This document shows positions 43,510 through 55,639 of a DNA stretch of 64,000 bases, piece after piece. Below the pieces are notes generated by a model. That model did no database searches and had not been told where the DNA came from. It saw nothing but the letters and a program-made list of their open reading frames with translations. The DNA is from Sanderia malayensis (Eukaryota; Cnidaria; Scyphozoa; Semaeostomeae; Pelagiidae): contig RQOL01000772.1 in NCBI GenBank assembly GCA_013076295.1, positions 4,555,087 to 4,619,086 on the forward strand. Reading direction: 5' to 3'. The position numbers were made by a program, and so were the translations under genes. Each line of letters begins with the position of its first letter. Within the stretch, counting starts at the first letter, position 1.

Positions 43510-46500
43510 TAGACAGGGAATTATCCCCTACAAACTAACAAACAGGGTAACCTTCAATTTTAATGTTTCACATGAAAGCCAAGACAAAGAGGATCAGAAA
43601 TCCGAGATGGGACATTTCGAAAAAGTGACGGGGGTCACGTCATCGCTCATCAAAGTATTGCACCATTGGTCACGGTCAGAAAAAAATCAACTATCTTATA
43701 TTGTAAACCTGAATACATATTTAGAAAGAGCATAAAGAGTTATGCAAAAAATATTAAGGAACTTTATCTTTAACATGAACAGTTGAGGAGATATCGGCAG
43801 TCGAAGATGTTACAATTCAGGGGGTAAAAAAAGAAATGAAATTACCTGAATTCTCCAATATTACCAAAACATTGGCACAAATATTGAACTACATATACCA
43901 TCTCATTGATGGAAAGCATTTCAAGTTGATTTCAGCCAAAGAAATATTTCAAAAACTGAGTTTACACAATGTGCAGGGTGTCTGAATTCCTGACATTACC
44001 CCCGATTTTTTGAAAAATCCATTTTTTAATGATTTGGGGTGAAATTTTTGATGTAGAGTCAACTCTGCTTAGGTTGAACACCCTAGGGAAGCGTGAAAAT
44101 GCTTGAATTACAACATATTCGAATTGTAGAGGTTTACTTTTATAAGAATTAATTGTTTAGTGATCCTTAGGAACGGAGAATTCCGTTCGAAATAGGTAAG
44201 TTCGAACTACACGAGTTAGAATTATGCAGACATGACTGTAAATTGTATTCCACTAGTAAGAACTCATTAAAAATGCTTTTCTGTAGCAATTTGCTCTTCA
44301 ATTAGATATCAACTTGTCAAATAAAAGCTAATAAGTCATCAAAATTAGGGGGTAATATCAGCATTGCTGAAACCAAGATAAAATGAATTAAAGTGTATAG
44401 AAAAATTGTCAGCGAAAAAACCTCACTAATATTTTATGGTCGCCATTCGTCTCATGAGCTATCACTTGATATAAAATCGGAGACATCCCATTTGCTCTCC
44501 TTGCTTTCACTTAACTAAGAATCATTTTCGCTGGCGCCTTTTTATGATTGGTTACAACAGATTCGCTTGTCGGTCGATGCTTGTTGTTTATCTTGCTTTG
44601 CTTTCAAACCATTTATCTTTCCCTTTGATTTTCGCCTTACTCCTGGTAGTCTTTTCTCTCTTGCTTTCTTACATTGTGTTTGCAGATCTGCAATGTCAAA
44701 TTCCTCGCTCGCTTCTGAAACAGGCTCCTTTTTCTTTTGCTGCACATTTCTTACAGAGAAAATTGACTCCCGCAAACAAGACTGGCGGCTGTACTTTTGA
44801 ATTTTTAATTTTCCAACCCCAAATTCTTAAAATCTAGTTGATCGATCATAAAATTGCTGGAATAATACCATTCGTATGGTGGACGGAGTCTTGGTCCGGT
44901 GGGTGGAGGTAATAGCAATGAAGGCTTATGCTTAAGTTATATATATATGCGAATCCTAGTTTCAACAAAGTCTTTAAGCGTTATACCAGAATAGGCAGTT
45001 GAGCATATGAACTCTTTGACGTGGTCAATATCCTCTGGGGCTAGATTGCTTGTCAACCCAAGGGCCAAAGTAAGTTGGTCTTTGTATTGTCAGCAAGGAC
45101 TCTTCTGAGGACGAGAAGTTTACCGGGTAATAACGGAAGAGGAAAACATCTACAGGATTAGAAAAGCGTACACAGATTGAGAAGGACTGCAATCACGAGG
45201 AAGCAGACACAAGACTCATACTTGAAATATAACTTGTGTTGGACAACGAAGAACAAGAAAGAGAACCACCACATCGGTATCCTTACAAACAACAAAAGCA
45301 TCATTACTTTTTTCAAGTGCTAGGGCAGTGAGACTTTTGGCCCTTGGGTTGACAAGCAATCTAGCCCCAGAGGATATTGACCACGTCAAAGAGTTCATAT
45401 GCTCAACTGCCTATTCTGGTATAACGCTTAAAGACTTTGTTGAAACTAGGATTCGCATATATATATATAACTTAAGCATAAGCCTTCATTGCTATTACCT
45501 CCACCGGACCAAGACTCCGTCCACCATACGAATGGTATTATTCCAGCAATTTTATGATCGATCAACTAGATTTTAAGAATTTGGGGTTGGAAAATTAAAA
45601 ATTCAAAAGTACATCCGCCAGAATTGTTTGCGGGAGTCAATTTTCTCCTATAAGAAATGTGCAGCAAAAGAAAAAGGAGCCTGTTTCAGAAGCGAGCGAG
45701 GAATTTGACATTGCAGATCTACAAACACAATGTAAGAAAGCAAGAGAGAAAAGACTACCAGGAGTAAGGCGAAAATCAAAGGGAAAGAGAAATGGTTTGA
45801 AAGCAAAGCAAGATAAACAACAAGCATCGACCGACAAGCGAATCTGCTTGTAACCAATCATAAAAAGGCGCAGCGAAAATGATTCTTAGTTAAGTGAAAG
45901 CAAGGAGAGCAAATGGGATGTCTCCGATTTTGTATCAAGTGATAGCTCATGAGACGAATGGCTACCATAAAATATTAGTGAGGTTTTTTCGCTGACAATT
46001 TTTCTATACACTTTAATTCATTTTTTTATTTGGTTTCAGCAATGCTGATATTACCCCCTAATTTTGATGACTTATTAGCTTTCATTTGACAAGTTGATGT
46101 CTAATTGAAGAGCAAATTGCTACAGAAAAGCATTTTTAATGCGTTCTTACTAGTGGAATACAATTTACAGTCATGTCTGCATAATTCTGACTCGTGTAGT
46201 TCGAGCTTACCTATTTCGAACGGAATTCTCCGTTCCTAAGGATCACTAAACAATTAATTCTTATAAAGTAAACCTCTACAATTCGAATATGTTGTAATTC
46301 AAGCATTTTCACACTTCCCTAGGGTGTTCAACCTAAGCAGAGTTGACTCTACATCAAAAATTTCACCCCAAATCATTAAAAAATGGATTTTTCAAAAAAT
46401 CGGGGGGTAATGTCAGGAATTCAGACACCCTGCACATTATGTAAACTCAGTTTTTGAAACATTTCTTTGACTGAAATCAACTTGAAATGCTTTCCATCAA

Positions 46501-46896
46501 TGAGATGGTATATGTAGTTCAACATTTGTGCCAATGTTTTGGTAATATTGGAGAATTCAGGTAATTTCATTTCTTTTTTTACCCCCTGAATTGTAACATT
46601 TTCGACTGCCGATATCTCCTCAACTGTTTATGTTAAAGATAAAGTTCCTTAATATTTTTTGCATAACTCTTTATGCTCTTTCTAAATAGATATTCAGGTT
46701 TACAATATAAGATAGTTGATTTTTTTCTGACCGTGACCAATGGTGCAATACTTTGATGAGCGATGACGTGACCCCCGTCACTTTTTCGAAATGTCCCATC
46801 TCGGATTTCTGATCCTCTTTGTCTTGGCTTTCATGTGAAACATTAAAATTGAAGGTTACCCTGTTTGTTAGTTTGTAGGGGATAATTCCCTGTCTA
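43510..46896. repeat. Giant palindrome: 1.56 kb arms around a 263-base spacer
   Basis: The left arm (43510-45070) and right arm (45334-46896) are near-identical reverse complements. The outer edge GACAGGGAATTATCCCCTAC at 43512 meets its complement ending at 46895. The inner edge AACCCAAGGGCCAAAG at 45055 meets CTTTTGGCCCTTGGGTT at 45334. Differences are scattered single bases and small indels. Each arm carries one copy of the same short frame (KKKEPVSEASEEFDIADLQ, then a Lys/Arg-rich tail), at 44542-44775 minus and 45659-45853 plus. Each arm also carries a Tigger-like segment with TTCGAACTACACGAGTTAGA-type text. The spacer encodes, on the minus strand, VVCKDTDVVVLFLV, a phrase like those in transposon-linked proteins. 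It could be a fold-back transposon, an inverted duplication, or an assembly artefact. Confidence 0.9.
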
Positions 46897-46937
46897 TATT
46901 GAATGTTTGTACTAATTATCCTAAAGTGTCTTCATTA

Positions 46938-48367
46938 TTACAGCATTTGCACCATGGAGCACTGTGGAGGAGCTATCTTCACATCTTCATCAAGCATTTC
47001 GTCGTCATCTTCTTGAATTTCGCGAGAGACACTTGGGTAAGCTGAATTACATTGATGCTGAAAATAAACAAATAAAATTTAGATTCAGAAACAAACTACT
47101 CGTGCCATAAATTACAATGCTTTAATATCAACTTGATAAATAATATAATTACCTGAATGAAAATATGATCGAGTTCAACATCATCGTATTCTTCTTCGAT
47201 TATTTCAGCATAATAATTTTCGTCTTCATTCCCTTCGGTAAAGACGTTGTTTACTGCAATGATAAGCAGAAGTCTCGGATAATATACTATAACCAAGACT
47301 AACGCAAAATAATTTCAATAGAAGCATAGATAAATACTTTTATATCTGATGCTGAAACTTCAATTACCTTGTAAAGACAGATGCTGGTTTTGACGTTGCA
47401 AGTCAGTTACTTCTCCAAGCAGTAAGAACATGTAAATGTAATTCTTTGTACTGATTGCATTCTCTGCAGCTGCAGGTATCAAACTTGCTGAAATACTTTC
47501 ATTCACTTGCTGACAAGGTTTCTTTACTTTTTCAAATGACTTCACAACGTTTGCAACAACTTGTCTGCTGATATCAAGTGCAATATCATTATCATCATCA
47601 TCATCTTCTTTGGGTAAAACAAGTCTTCCATTGTTAAAAAATCGTAACTTTGACTTATTTTCCGGCACTTCTTTTTGGAGTTGTAATGCTGAATCTTTGC
47701 CATTATCAACTTCATCAACAGTACTGCTGGTAAATTTTGAATTCACCCTCTCATTTTCTTTGCAGCTAGAAGAACTCTTTGGATCTTCTATCTGGTCAGA
47801 GTAAGATGGCTTCTTCTCAATGTCCCAGTCATCATGTTGATCAGTTGAAGATGATTCTGATGCAGGCTTGACATGTTCAGTTTCCGATTCAACGTCTACA
47901 AATTAAAAAACATAGCAAAGCTCAAAAATCAATATCGTATTAATGGATATAATTCTAAGGAAAAACTAATAGGTAGCCTGGTGGCTCAAATCTCCATCTA
48001 ACCCAAGTGTAAAGTTCTTGTACATACCTCCAAATTGGCAATCACTCTTGCAATTAACTCTAGCAGAAGGTGCAATGAAGGTTTCTTCATTCATTTGCGG
48101 ACAAGGTTTCTTTACTTTTCCAAATGATTTCACAACGTTTGCAACAACTTGTCTGCTGGTATCAAGTGCAATATCATAATCATCATCATCATCTTCTTTG
48201 GGTAAAACAAGTCTTCCATTGTTAAGGAATCGTAACTTTGACTTATTTTCCGGCAGCACTTCTTTTTGGAGCTGTGGTGTGAAAAACATCCAACATATAA
48301 TAACCTTTCGTGAATAAACTCTTCCTCCGATGAATTGGATGCCTCTGCTGAATTTGGAAGCACTGCA
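46938..48367 (-). CDS. Acidic protein of unknown function with a recent internal exon duplication
   Basis: Probable exons, 5' to 3': 48299-48367 (NSAEASNSSEEEFIHER), 48029-48277, about 47368-47898, 47153-47253 and 46938-47057. The last ends DEDVKIAPPQCSMVQML and a stop. The two middle exons share a nearly identical block: KSKLRFLNNGRLVLPKEDDD at about 48180-48260 and KSKLRFFNNGRLVLPKEDDD at about 47590-47670, each followed by DIALD(T/I)SRQVVANVVKSF. The 47 kb copy has lost one codon near its start (EVPENK against EVLPENK). The protein is acidic, Ser-rich and probably disordered, with a very acidic exon (EDENYYAEIIEEEYDDVELD). No family is recognised. The join between 48299 and 48277 is uncertain. 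Confidence 0.55.
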
Positions 48368-48638
48368 ACATGATAATGATAAGTCATTACAATTTTAATT
48401 TTAAAAAAATATATGCATAGTCAGTAGAAAATATTTAAAAAACATTTGTCATTAGTGATCCTTGAAGGGACGGGGAATTTCGTTGGAATTAGATAGAGTT
48501 TGAGCTACACGAGTTCGCACCACGCAGATTTGACTGTACTAACAACGCCTTCACGGAAAATACAAGACAGTGGCATGGTAGATGCAGTAGACACCCAATC
48601 ATCAAGTAGCTTAAACCGTGTGTTTATCTTCGAACTTA

Positions 48639-49195
48639 GCAAAATTTAGTGTTCTGGGTGTGGTCGTCGTTGGATGGGTCGTGTTGGCATCCTCTAAAAT
48701 TAAAAAATCGCAGACAGTAAGATTACCATACCGCATGAATAAGACTGAAACAGCAGACACATATAAATGTTGCAACGGAATCGAGAATATTAAAAGGAAC
48801 CAAAAAGTTCAAAAACTTGCTTCTCTCTTGCTACCAAAGAAAATAGATGAAATTTGAGACTCGATTGAGAAATACAAACAGCACCTTCTGCATACGAGAT
48901 TTCAAGTTTTATGTTGAGATTAACTTTTCCCTCTCTTTTTCGCGACCTAGAATTCAACAACCGGAAAATCATAACCGACCCAAACTATAACATTCAGATC
49001 CCCAAAAAATGATATCTCTTATTTATCCGCAGCAAGGAAACCTTCCTCTGACATCCAACGAGGCAACAAGCCTCAGCAATTGCGATAAGTAATGGAATGG
49101 CAGAACGATAAATAACAGGGGATAGCAATCTAAAACATACACTAACTTTTCGTCCTCGGATGAGTTATTATCGTCATCCGATAGTTGACGCCTTT
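48639..49195 (-). CDS. Probable upstream exons of the same acidic gene
   Basis: Two short minus-strand stretches look like exons. At about 49150-49195 is RRQLSDDDNNSSEDEK, ending in a GTTAGT donor and preceded by an AAAG acceptor. At about 48639-48697 is DANTTHPTTTTTPRTLNFAK after a TTTTAG acceptor. Composition (acidic, Ser/Thr-rich) matches the 47-48 kb gene. Phases were not proved, and the start codon is not located. Confidence 0.3.
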
Positions 49196-49204
49196 AAACA
49201 TGAT

Positions 49205-50470
49205 TATTACAAAGTATTTATTAAGCCCCCTCTTTCGATTTAGCCCCCCTCTAATAAGCCCCCTCTTTAAAGTACTGAAAAACAATAAGCCCTGGGGGGC
49301 TTAAAAGAGAATTTACGGTATCTCAAGACGACGCCCGTTGGAGGCCTGGTGCGAGAGGACAGTCGACGTTCTCATCAAATTTTGTTTCCGAAAATGCAAC
49401 TTTTGTTATTGGACTGCAAACTTGAACTTGTATCGTGTAAATGCCCTAAAATTCTGTTCACGCCTGTTGTTTTGATTGACGTTAATCCTCCATCACAGTC
49501 GAAAAATTCCTGACTCGATGTCAAAAAGTTTTCAGTTCACACCATTTTTCAAGACGCCGCAAATCGCTACTTCACGTAAGGTTTGTTTTGATTCGCGAAT
49601 TGCAGATTTTGGGAAGGAAAACTCAATTTTTGCAGCAAAATGGTTCTAATAACGGATAAAAGTTTATCTCGCGTGCGTTAACTTAAATTATCAGATTTAT
49701 GAAGAAATTTATGACAAAATTTTGTAATTTTAGCACCAGAAGTTAATTAAATTAAATATTTTAGCACCATGTTAGAGAGTGATTTCACCTCGAAATGATA
49801 GATTGAATGTTGAATTTCCGTAAACTATAAAAATGAACTCAATTTAAAACTTGCAAGTTTGAAATAATTTGTCTCAATCACCGGTCTTGATGACGACCGG
49901 TGTTTTTGCAAAAGTGTGTAAGGATTTTCAGCAAGACGCCCGGGGGCCCAATGATTTTAGGGGATAGCCCTGGCCGCGCTCGTCCAAGACCTCCAACGTG
50001 GTAGATGATTTTTAGGATGCATCGAAACCGATCTGCTCGTACACCTCTTTTTCGTTTTATGACGAAGTAGACCGGCGAGCGGATACCGAGAACCGAGCTT
50101 CACGAATAAAACGGCGAGAATACTTTGAGCTCTGAAGTGTTATCGTTTTGGAAAAGCTTTCGGCCTAATTTCATTGGTATTCCTTGCATTGAGTATTCAA
50201 GATACAATATAACCCATAACTCCCACAAATTGATTTGTTTTAGATATTGTGAATTTTACTTATGTGGATGTCTAATACTTTACACTTGAAATACATAATG
50301 TCCAGAGTCAACAAAAATAAGGGGCCCTGAACATTCGAGCATAAGTTTGTCTGTGTTTTATTTTTACTATTCCAAAAATAAAGACAAAAAATCGCGCGGA
50401 GCAATTAATAAACGGTAAACAAAGTGCAAGGAAAATTGAGAGTGGTTCACAAAAGGCTATACCGTAAATT
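49205..50470. other. Gene-free stretch with element fragments
   Basis: 49220-49322 is an end of the AATAAGCCCCC family (AGCCCCCCTCTAATAAGCCC, terminating in TTTACGGTA). 49920-49985 is a fragment related to the 13.9 kb GGGGCCCATA repeat. The rest shows nothing that I can name. Confidence 0.4.
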
Positions 50471-50479
50471 GCCGCCACA

Positions 50480-50860
50480 CACAACAATTCTTAATTTTTT
50501 CTATTTTTAGCCTCGGAATATTCTTAAATTATTCTCAGCGCGGCACAAAATACGGATAAGGCAATGTGTACCTTGATATAATCGATGCCAAAAACGCATA
50601 ACTATTACAACGGCTAACAAACAGAATGAGTCCTTATTTCCTGTAGCACAGATTTTATCGACACTTTCATCGAAATTTGGATGAGTGTATTTAAAACCAT
50701 TGCCTGTGAAAAGCACACCAATTCAAAAATACAAAATGCCTGCTAAAAATAATAGTTTCACAAGATCCTGAGCCTGACAATATTCTTAAAACTTTCTTAA
50801 ATTTCATGAATTTTCCGCCTCATTATTCTTATAAAGTTTATTCTTATAAAAAGAGCGTAC
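50480..50860. mobile_element. Inverted-repeat element (TTTTTATAAGAATA family), copy 2, left end lost
   Basis: Matches 14880-15268 over most of its length, with about 10% changes. Its right end TTTATTCTTATAAAAAGAG is intact while the left terminal repeat is absent. The minus strand keeps the peptide GFKYTHPNFDESVDKICATG, close to GFKYTHPSFDENVDKICATG in copy 1. Confidence 0.65.
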
Positions 50861-50862
50861 TC

Positions 50863-51126
50863 TACAGTAAAAACCCGCAGCTAAGAACCTAAAAATTAAG
50901 CACCTGTTAGCCTAAAATTTGTCAATTATACCCCTATAAACAAGACCTATTTAGCCCAGGAAATTTAAAAAAGGTTCTTATTTTCTAAAATCATACTGGT
51001 AGATTGCAGCTGCATTTCAAGAATCAGATTTGAAGAGCCTAAAATTCTGTTAACTACTAGTTATTTAAGAACCTGTTTAGGCTAATTCCTAAAAATGTAG
51101 GTTCTTGGTTGCGGGTTTTTACTGTA
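50863..51126. mobile_element. MITE with AGTAAAAACCCGCA ends
   Basis: The left end TACAGTAAAAACCCGCAGCT and the right end, reverse-complemented, TACAGTAAAAACCCGCAACC are inverted repeats, each followed by AAGAACCT. About 264 bases. TA at both outer edges fits a Tc1-mariner-type target. Confidence 0.75.
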
Positions 51127-51375
51127 CTCGAACAAAACCTGTTATGCTCAGCGACCCCCTGGCCAAAAGCATGCGAAATGATGTCATGCTTCTGGAAAGA
51201 TCGATTCGTGCGTTTTTTTTGCTTTGCTGAGCCTTTTCGAAACAAAGAAACCCTGTTGCGTTTCGCACTGATCCGATCGCGTCTTTTGTTACTGTGGCCT
51301 TTGGTTGACGAGGAAGTTGCTTCCTTCCTTTATTGTGCAATCGAGTTTTGATTTTCCAATTTGGGATGGGCAAGT
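51127..51375 (-). repeat. Dispersed repeat with a conserved minus-strand frame, copy 2
   Basis: Second copy of the 17448-17690 repeat. The minus-strand frame reads GRKQLPRQPKATVTKDA and IDLSRSMTS. It is followed at 51390-51440 by one unit like the 18.9 kb tandem repeat (GGACCTCGGACAAGTCTGGA), so both parts travel together. Confidence 0.6.
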
Positions 51376-51533
51376 AAATTCAGTGAATTCGGGAAAAACG
51401 TGGACCTCGGACAAGTCTGGAATGGTAACGGGGGATCGCCAAGAGCACGGGCCTCATCCTCACGGAATCGATAGAGGTCAATGACAACAATTGATTGCAT
51501 TAGCTCCCTGCCAAACCGTAGTACCTATTTTGT

Positions 51534-51896
51534 TGGTATGTATTTTATGCATGTACAGTACAGTATGTCGGTATGTATGCTATGTATATTCTATGTATGT
51601 ATTTTATCTATGCATCGTATGTTGGTATGTATGTTTTTATGTATGTATCGTATGTTGGTATGTATGTTATGTATGTATTTATGTATGTATCGTATGTTGG
51701 TATGGATGTTAAGTATGTTTTTATGTATGTATATCGTAGGTTGGTATGTATGTTATGTATGTTTTTATGTATGTATCGTATGTTGGTATGTATGTATGTT
51801 ATGTATGTTTTTATGTATGTATCGTATGTTGGTATGTATGTAGGTATGTATGTATTTAACTGTAGTGTATGTATGTATCGTATGTTGGTATGTATG
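51534..51896. repeat. GTAT-rich minisatellite
   Basis: Tandem units of roughly 50 bases built from TATGTATG and TATCGTATGTTGGTATGTAT. All three plus frames are open because the 4-base word has few stops, which creates false Met/Tyr/Val/Cys-rich frames. Confidence 0.9.
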
Positions 51897-52338
51897 TAAT
51901 TAATGTAATATGAAGAAGCTAAGTCTACCTGCGCAATAAAATACTAGCAATAGTAAACACTAGAATGCCACACAGCAGCAATTTTATATGGAATTATCTT
52001 TCTGGAACAAAAGCGATACTGTCAAATGGGAAATGCTGCACCAGAATACACGCATTTTTTTATAAGAAACCCGTGAAACTTTTTGTATTTTGAAGACGGC
52101 ACTAATGATTACATATTTTAAATACGAAGACTTAGATGGAATTGACACGACATGGAAATGGCAATTGTTTTGAAACTGTTTATTTGCATTGAATTGTGAT
52201 GTCTCTTTGAGTTTCCTACCTATTTGCACTTCCAAATTTAAGAAACTTTTAAGAAATTTTTAGTACTAAAATGGCCATAAAGTTTGAGAAACTGAGCACT
52301 ACTTCGGAGCTTAGTTTCTTACAAAAAAAGAATGCGTG

Positions 52339-52583
52339 TACCGTATTTCCTCGATTAAACGTTTATTAATCTCGGCACTTTTGGGGGGGGGCGCCTAATC
52401 GAGGGGGGCCATTATTCGAGGGGGCCGTTTATTAGAAAGTATAAGATCATAGCCTCTTTCATTGGGTCCAGAAAAAGAGAAAATGGTTTAGTTGTGCCTT
52501 GTTGCCTTTATCGAGCAACAATACATTACACCAACTTACAAAAAACTGTTATGTGGGGGGCGTTTAATCGAGGAAATACGGTA
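52339..52583. mobile_element. Inverted-repeat element, CCTCGATTAA family, copy 2
   Basis: The left end TACCGTATTTCCTCGATTAA and the right end TTAATCGAGGAAATACGGTA are exact complements. Interior text is shared with 9245-9590 but about 100 bases shorter. Confidence 0.8.
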
Positions 52584-54291
52584 TTGCAATCACACACAGA
52601 TATGACTGTAATGACATGCAGAAATGACGGTTTGCATTCACTGCGCTGAGTGTTGTAAGGTCAATTTTCGCCAAAAAAGAAAAACAAGTAAATCAAAACA
52701 ACAAACCAGTTGGAGCAATTGCAAAACTGATTGGTCGAAATTCTCAAATCGGTTTTAGACAAAATTTTCGATTTTCAAGTCAGACCTCAGTTACGCGGGG
52801 GTGGCTTTAAGGCCACACTAACGGTTGGTTAACGCGGAGGTACTTCCTGTGATCATATGCAAAAGAACAAAAAAAAACAAAAGCACGAGAGACTCAACCG
52901 GTTACACACCCTACACACGTTAACACTACAGGGTGGTGACAGATCTTGCGTGTGATCCCTTCATCACACCTTCTCATTCGATGTTATTTTTGTGCCCATA
53001 TGCCACATCCCCGCAGCCGCCCTGCCATACAACCTGGGGCGCCAGGTAATTTCCTTTCTAGTCTTGGATGGTTGCCCCTCGTATTCCCATGCTTGCAGGC
53101 ACAGGGCTGTCTTGGGCTTCCACCCTGGAAACCTAGCAGGGGAAACCTATGAGATAGCGCAATGCCTAATTAATGGTGTGGAGACGGAGCAAATTAGTAA
53201 GAAAAAACCCCCCTGTGGATTGTCGTGGAAGTGCCGCACGAGAGACGGGGGTGAGAGCTCGGTAAAGGTAAAAAACACAGTTTTGTGATGGGGCGGGGAA
53301 AACGTGCGGTATGAAGGTATGAAGACATAACATATAAATGCATAAATACATAAAATACAACAGTGTGTAGCACGGTAAGGCACCGAATACGATAATGTGC
53401 GCCGAAATGAACGCATGAGAAGGGCTAGCTCAACCCAGAATACATGTACGTGCGGAAGAAGGATAAAAACCTCACCAATACGAATAAATTTACTACAAAT
53501 ACTGCCCATTTACTACGATTGCTTCTATAACAAATTTGGTAAAGAGTTTCGAGTTAAATATAAAAAAAATAGCTAGGAACAAGTAGGAACAAAATTCGGT
53601 ACGACAGCGAAAGAAACAGAAGGCAAATTTAAGAATATTCTGTCTTCTTACACATGATATTTGCTTCTGCAATGTTTTAAACTTACAAATTTGCTTTTAC
53701 TGTAAGAACATCATACGCACTGCGACTCCGGACGCAAATAGTCTTGCAAAAAGAAACGAAACTTAAAACAGACAAAAAAAGAAAAGGTTAGAAAAAACGA
53801 TACTCACATTCTCTCTGTAGTTGTTGAGTTGCTGTCAGAAAGGCAAAGCAAGGTTTTGTGATCCACCACAATGAGGCAAGGCAAGGTTTTGTGATCCACA
53901 ACGGTTGGAGATGGCGAATCCGTCAGATGCCAATCAAAATGTCATTTCCGGTCACGTGGGCAGCTCATTAAATGTGAGTGGGTGTAGACTTTTTATTTGC
54001 CCATATAAGGTATGTGCCTTAGATTCAAAAGTTCACTTTTGATTTGAAATGAGGCTACCAAGTATGATATCACTTTGCAAGTTTTTCATTGGATAAACTG
54101 TAAACTTGTTGAAGTAACAAACAACATGACGTACCATACTAGATGCTGGGCACGCTGTGGCAGGGGGGGACCACGATCACGCACGGACACGGGGAGCATT
54201 TTGACTCGTTGTTGGAAGCAAAGCATCAGGTGAAAAGAAGAAAGTTTTCTAGCTGTATGCTTATGCAACTAATACAACAATTACCGTAAAT
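52584..54291. other. Mostly unassigned; GC-rich unit near 53.0-53.3 kb
   Basis: The segment 52890-53290 is richer in GC than its surroundings (GGCGCCAGGTAATTTCC, GCACGAGAGACGGGGGTGAG) and looks like a repeat fragment, but I cannot name the family. One candidate first exon lies at 53911-53973. Nothing else is supported. Confidence 0.35.
53911..53973 (+). CDS. Candidate first coding exon of an unplaced gene
   Basis: An ATG with a reasonable context opens a frame MANPSDANQNVISGHVGSSL ending at a strong donor (AAT/GTGAGT). No following exon was found. It could equally be chance. Confidence 0.2.
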
Positions 54292-54390
54292 CCTCGAATA
54301 AGCCCCCGGGGGCTTATTTACAAAAATGAATTTTTGGGTGGGAGCTTATTCGAGGGGAGGGCTTATTCGAGGGGGGGGGCTTATTTCAAA
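54292..54390. mobile_element. Left end of an AATAAGCCCCC-family element
   Basis: Starts TACCGTAAATCCTCGAATAA, followed by tandem GCTTATTCGAGGGG words. The nearest possible partner end is at 58648-58707, ending GGATTTACGGTA, 4.4 kb away. Confidence 0.6.
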
Positions 54391-54814
54391 GTTTTGCTTT
54401 TTCCTCAAAGGTTGACAGAAAAAAGACGACATAGTTTTCTCAATCAACTAAACTGTTTTTCACAAAGTGCTGTGTGAAGATCTAACAAAACTTATAATTT
54501 GCTTATCGTCACAAAAATCGCGTTTCTTTTTGGTTTTTGACTCACGGCGCATGCGTCGTGTAGTCTATATGGCCAAGTTTCTCGAAATAACAATGGTTCG
54601 ATTGTCCGGACAAAAATTCAAACCGACGTTCTCCTTCCGTGAAGTTCTCGCCACGCAGAGGCTTATTTCGTACTGTGTACGAAAACAAAGTCGTCGTGAA
54701 ACTACACGACAACATTTTTGTCGGTAAAAGTTCGTTTTGTAACAATCACTTCAATAAACGTAATTATTGATGGCGCCCTTTTTGAAGTAAGCTGAAATGT
54801 CAAAGTCTCAGTGT

Positions 54815-55570
54815 CAAATGCAAGCGCAAAAGGGGCATCAAATTGGCTGAATGTGCTACCCCTGGCGGAAGAAGGCTACAATTTAAACAAAGAAGAGTTC
54901 CGGGATGCGATCGCATTGAGATACGACAAGCCAATGCCTGGACTACCAAGTAAATGTGTGTGTGGAAGCAAATTCGATCCAGTGCATGCTCAAGATTGCA
55001 AAAAGGGAGGTTTCATTCATGTAAGACATGATCATCTTAGAAACTTGGAAGCAAACCTGTTTTCGCAAGTGTGTCGAGATGTCAAATTGGAACCTAAGCT
55101 GCAGCCTGTGACGGGAGAAACAATGGCCCTCCGCTCAGCTAACACGGATGATAATGCTCGGCTAGACGTGAAGGCGAGGGGGATCTATAGACCTAGTCAA
55201 TGTGCATTTTTTGATATACGGGTGACGCATGTGAATGCCAGGTCAAATAGAACCCTCTCAACTGACCGTATCCTACGGCGAGCTGAATGCGAAAAGAAAA
55301 GGTCATATAATCAGAGAGTCATAGAGATTGAACACAAATATCAAGTCGGCAGGAAACTTTGATGTTTTTAAACAAAGATTTTGGTCAAATGTGATCTGAT
55401 TTATACCTTTTTATGATGAACTATTCTTTTTCTACTTGGATTTCTGTAATTATAATGTTTTTAAGTGAATCGGTATGATTTGTTAAATAGAGGACCCTCA
55501 TGAAAAGCACTCTCGAGTGACTGAGGCCTTCCTCTGTAAATATTTGTATTATTATTATTATTATTATTAA
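54815..55570 (+). mobile_element. 5'-truncated non-LTR retrotransposon (LINE) with an (ATT)n tail
   Basis: A frame open from about 54811 to 55362 reads GASNWLNVLPLAEEGYNLNK, then GLPSKCVCGSKFDPVHAQDC, then LDVKARGIYRP and FFDIRVTHVNA. This is the conserved region after the reverse transcriptase in LINE polyproteins I associate with cnidarian genomes. The zinc-binding-like cysteines and histidine are present (CVCG..H..DC). A 3' UTR of about 200 bases ends in (ATT)n at about 55548-55570, typical of several LINE clades. The reverse transcriptase itself is missing, so this is a dead-on-arrival copy. Confidence 0.75.
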
Positions 55571-55639
55571 CATGGAACGTTTACACCATTGGTATTTGGC
55601 TCCAACGGCACAGTGTCAACAGAATGCACGAAGTTTCAC

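Noticed and set aside
51481..51899. Three overlapping plus-strand frames rich in Met, Tyr, Val and Cys
   Set aside because: They are translations of the GTAT minisatellite in each frame, not protein genes.
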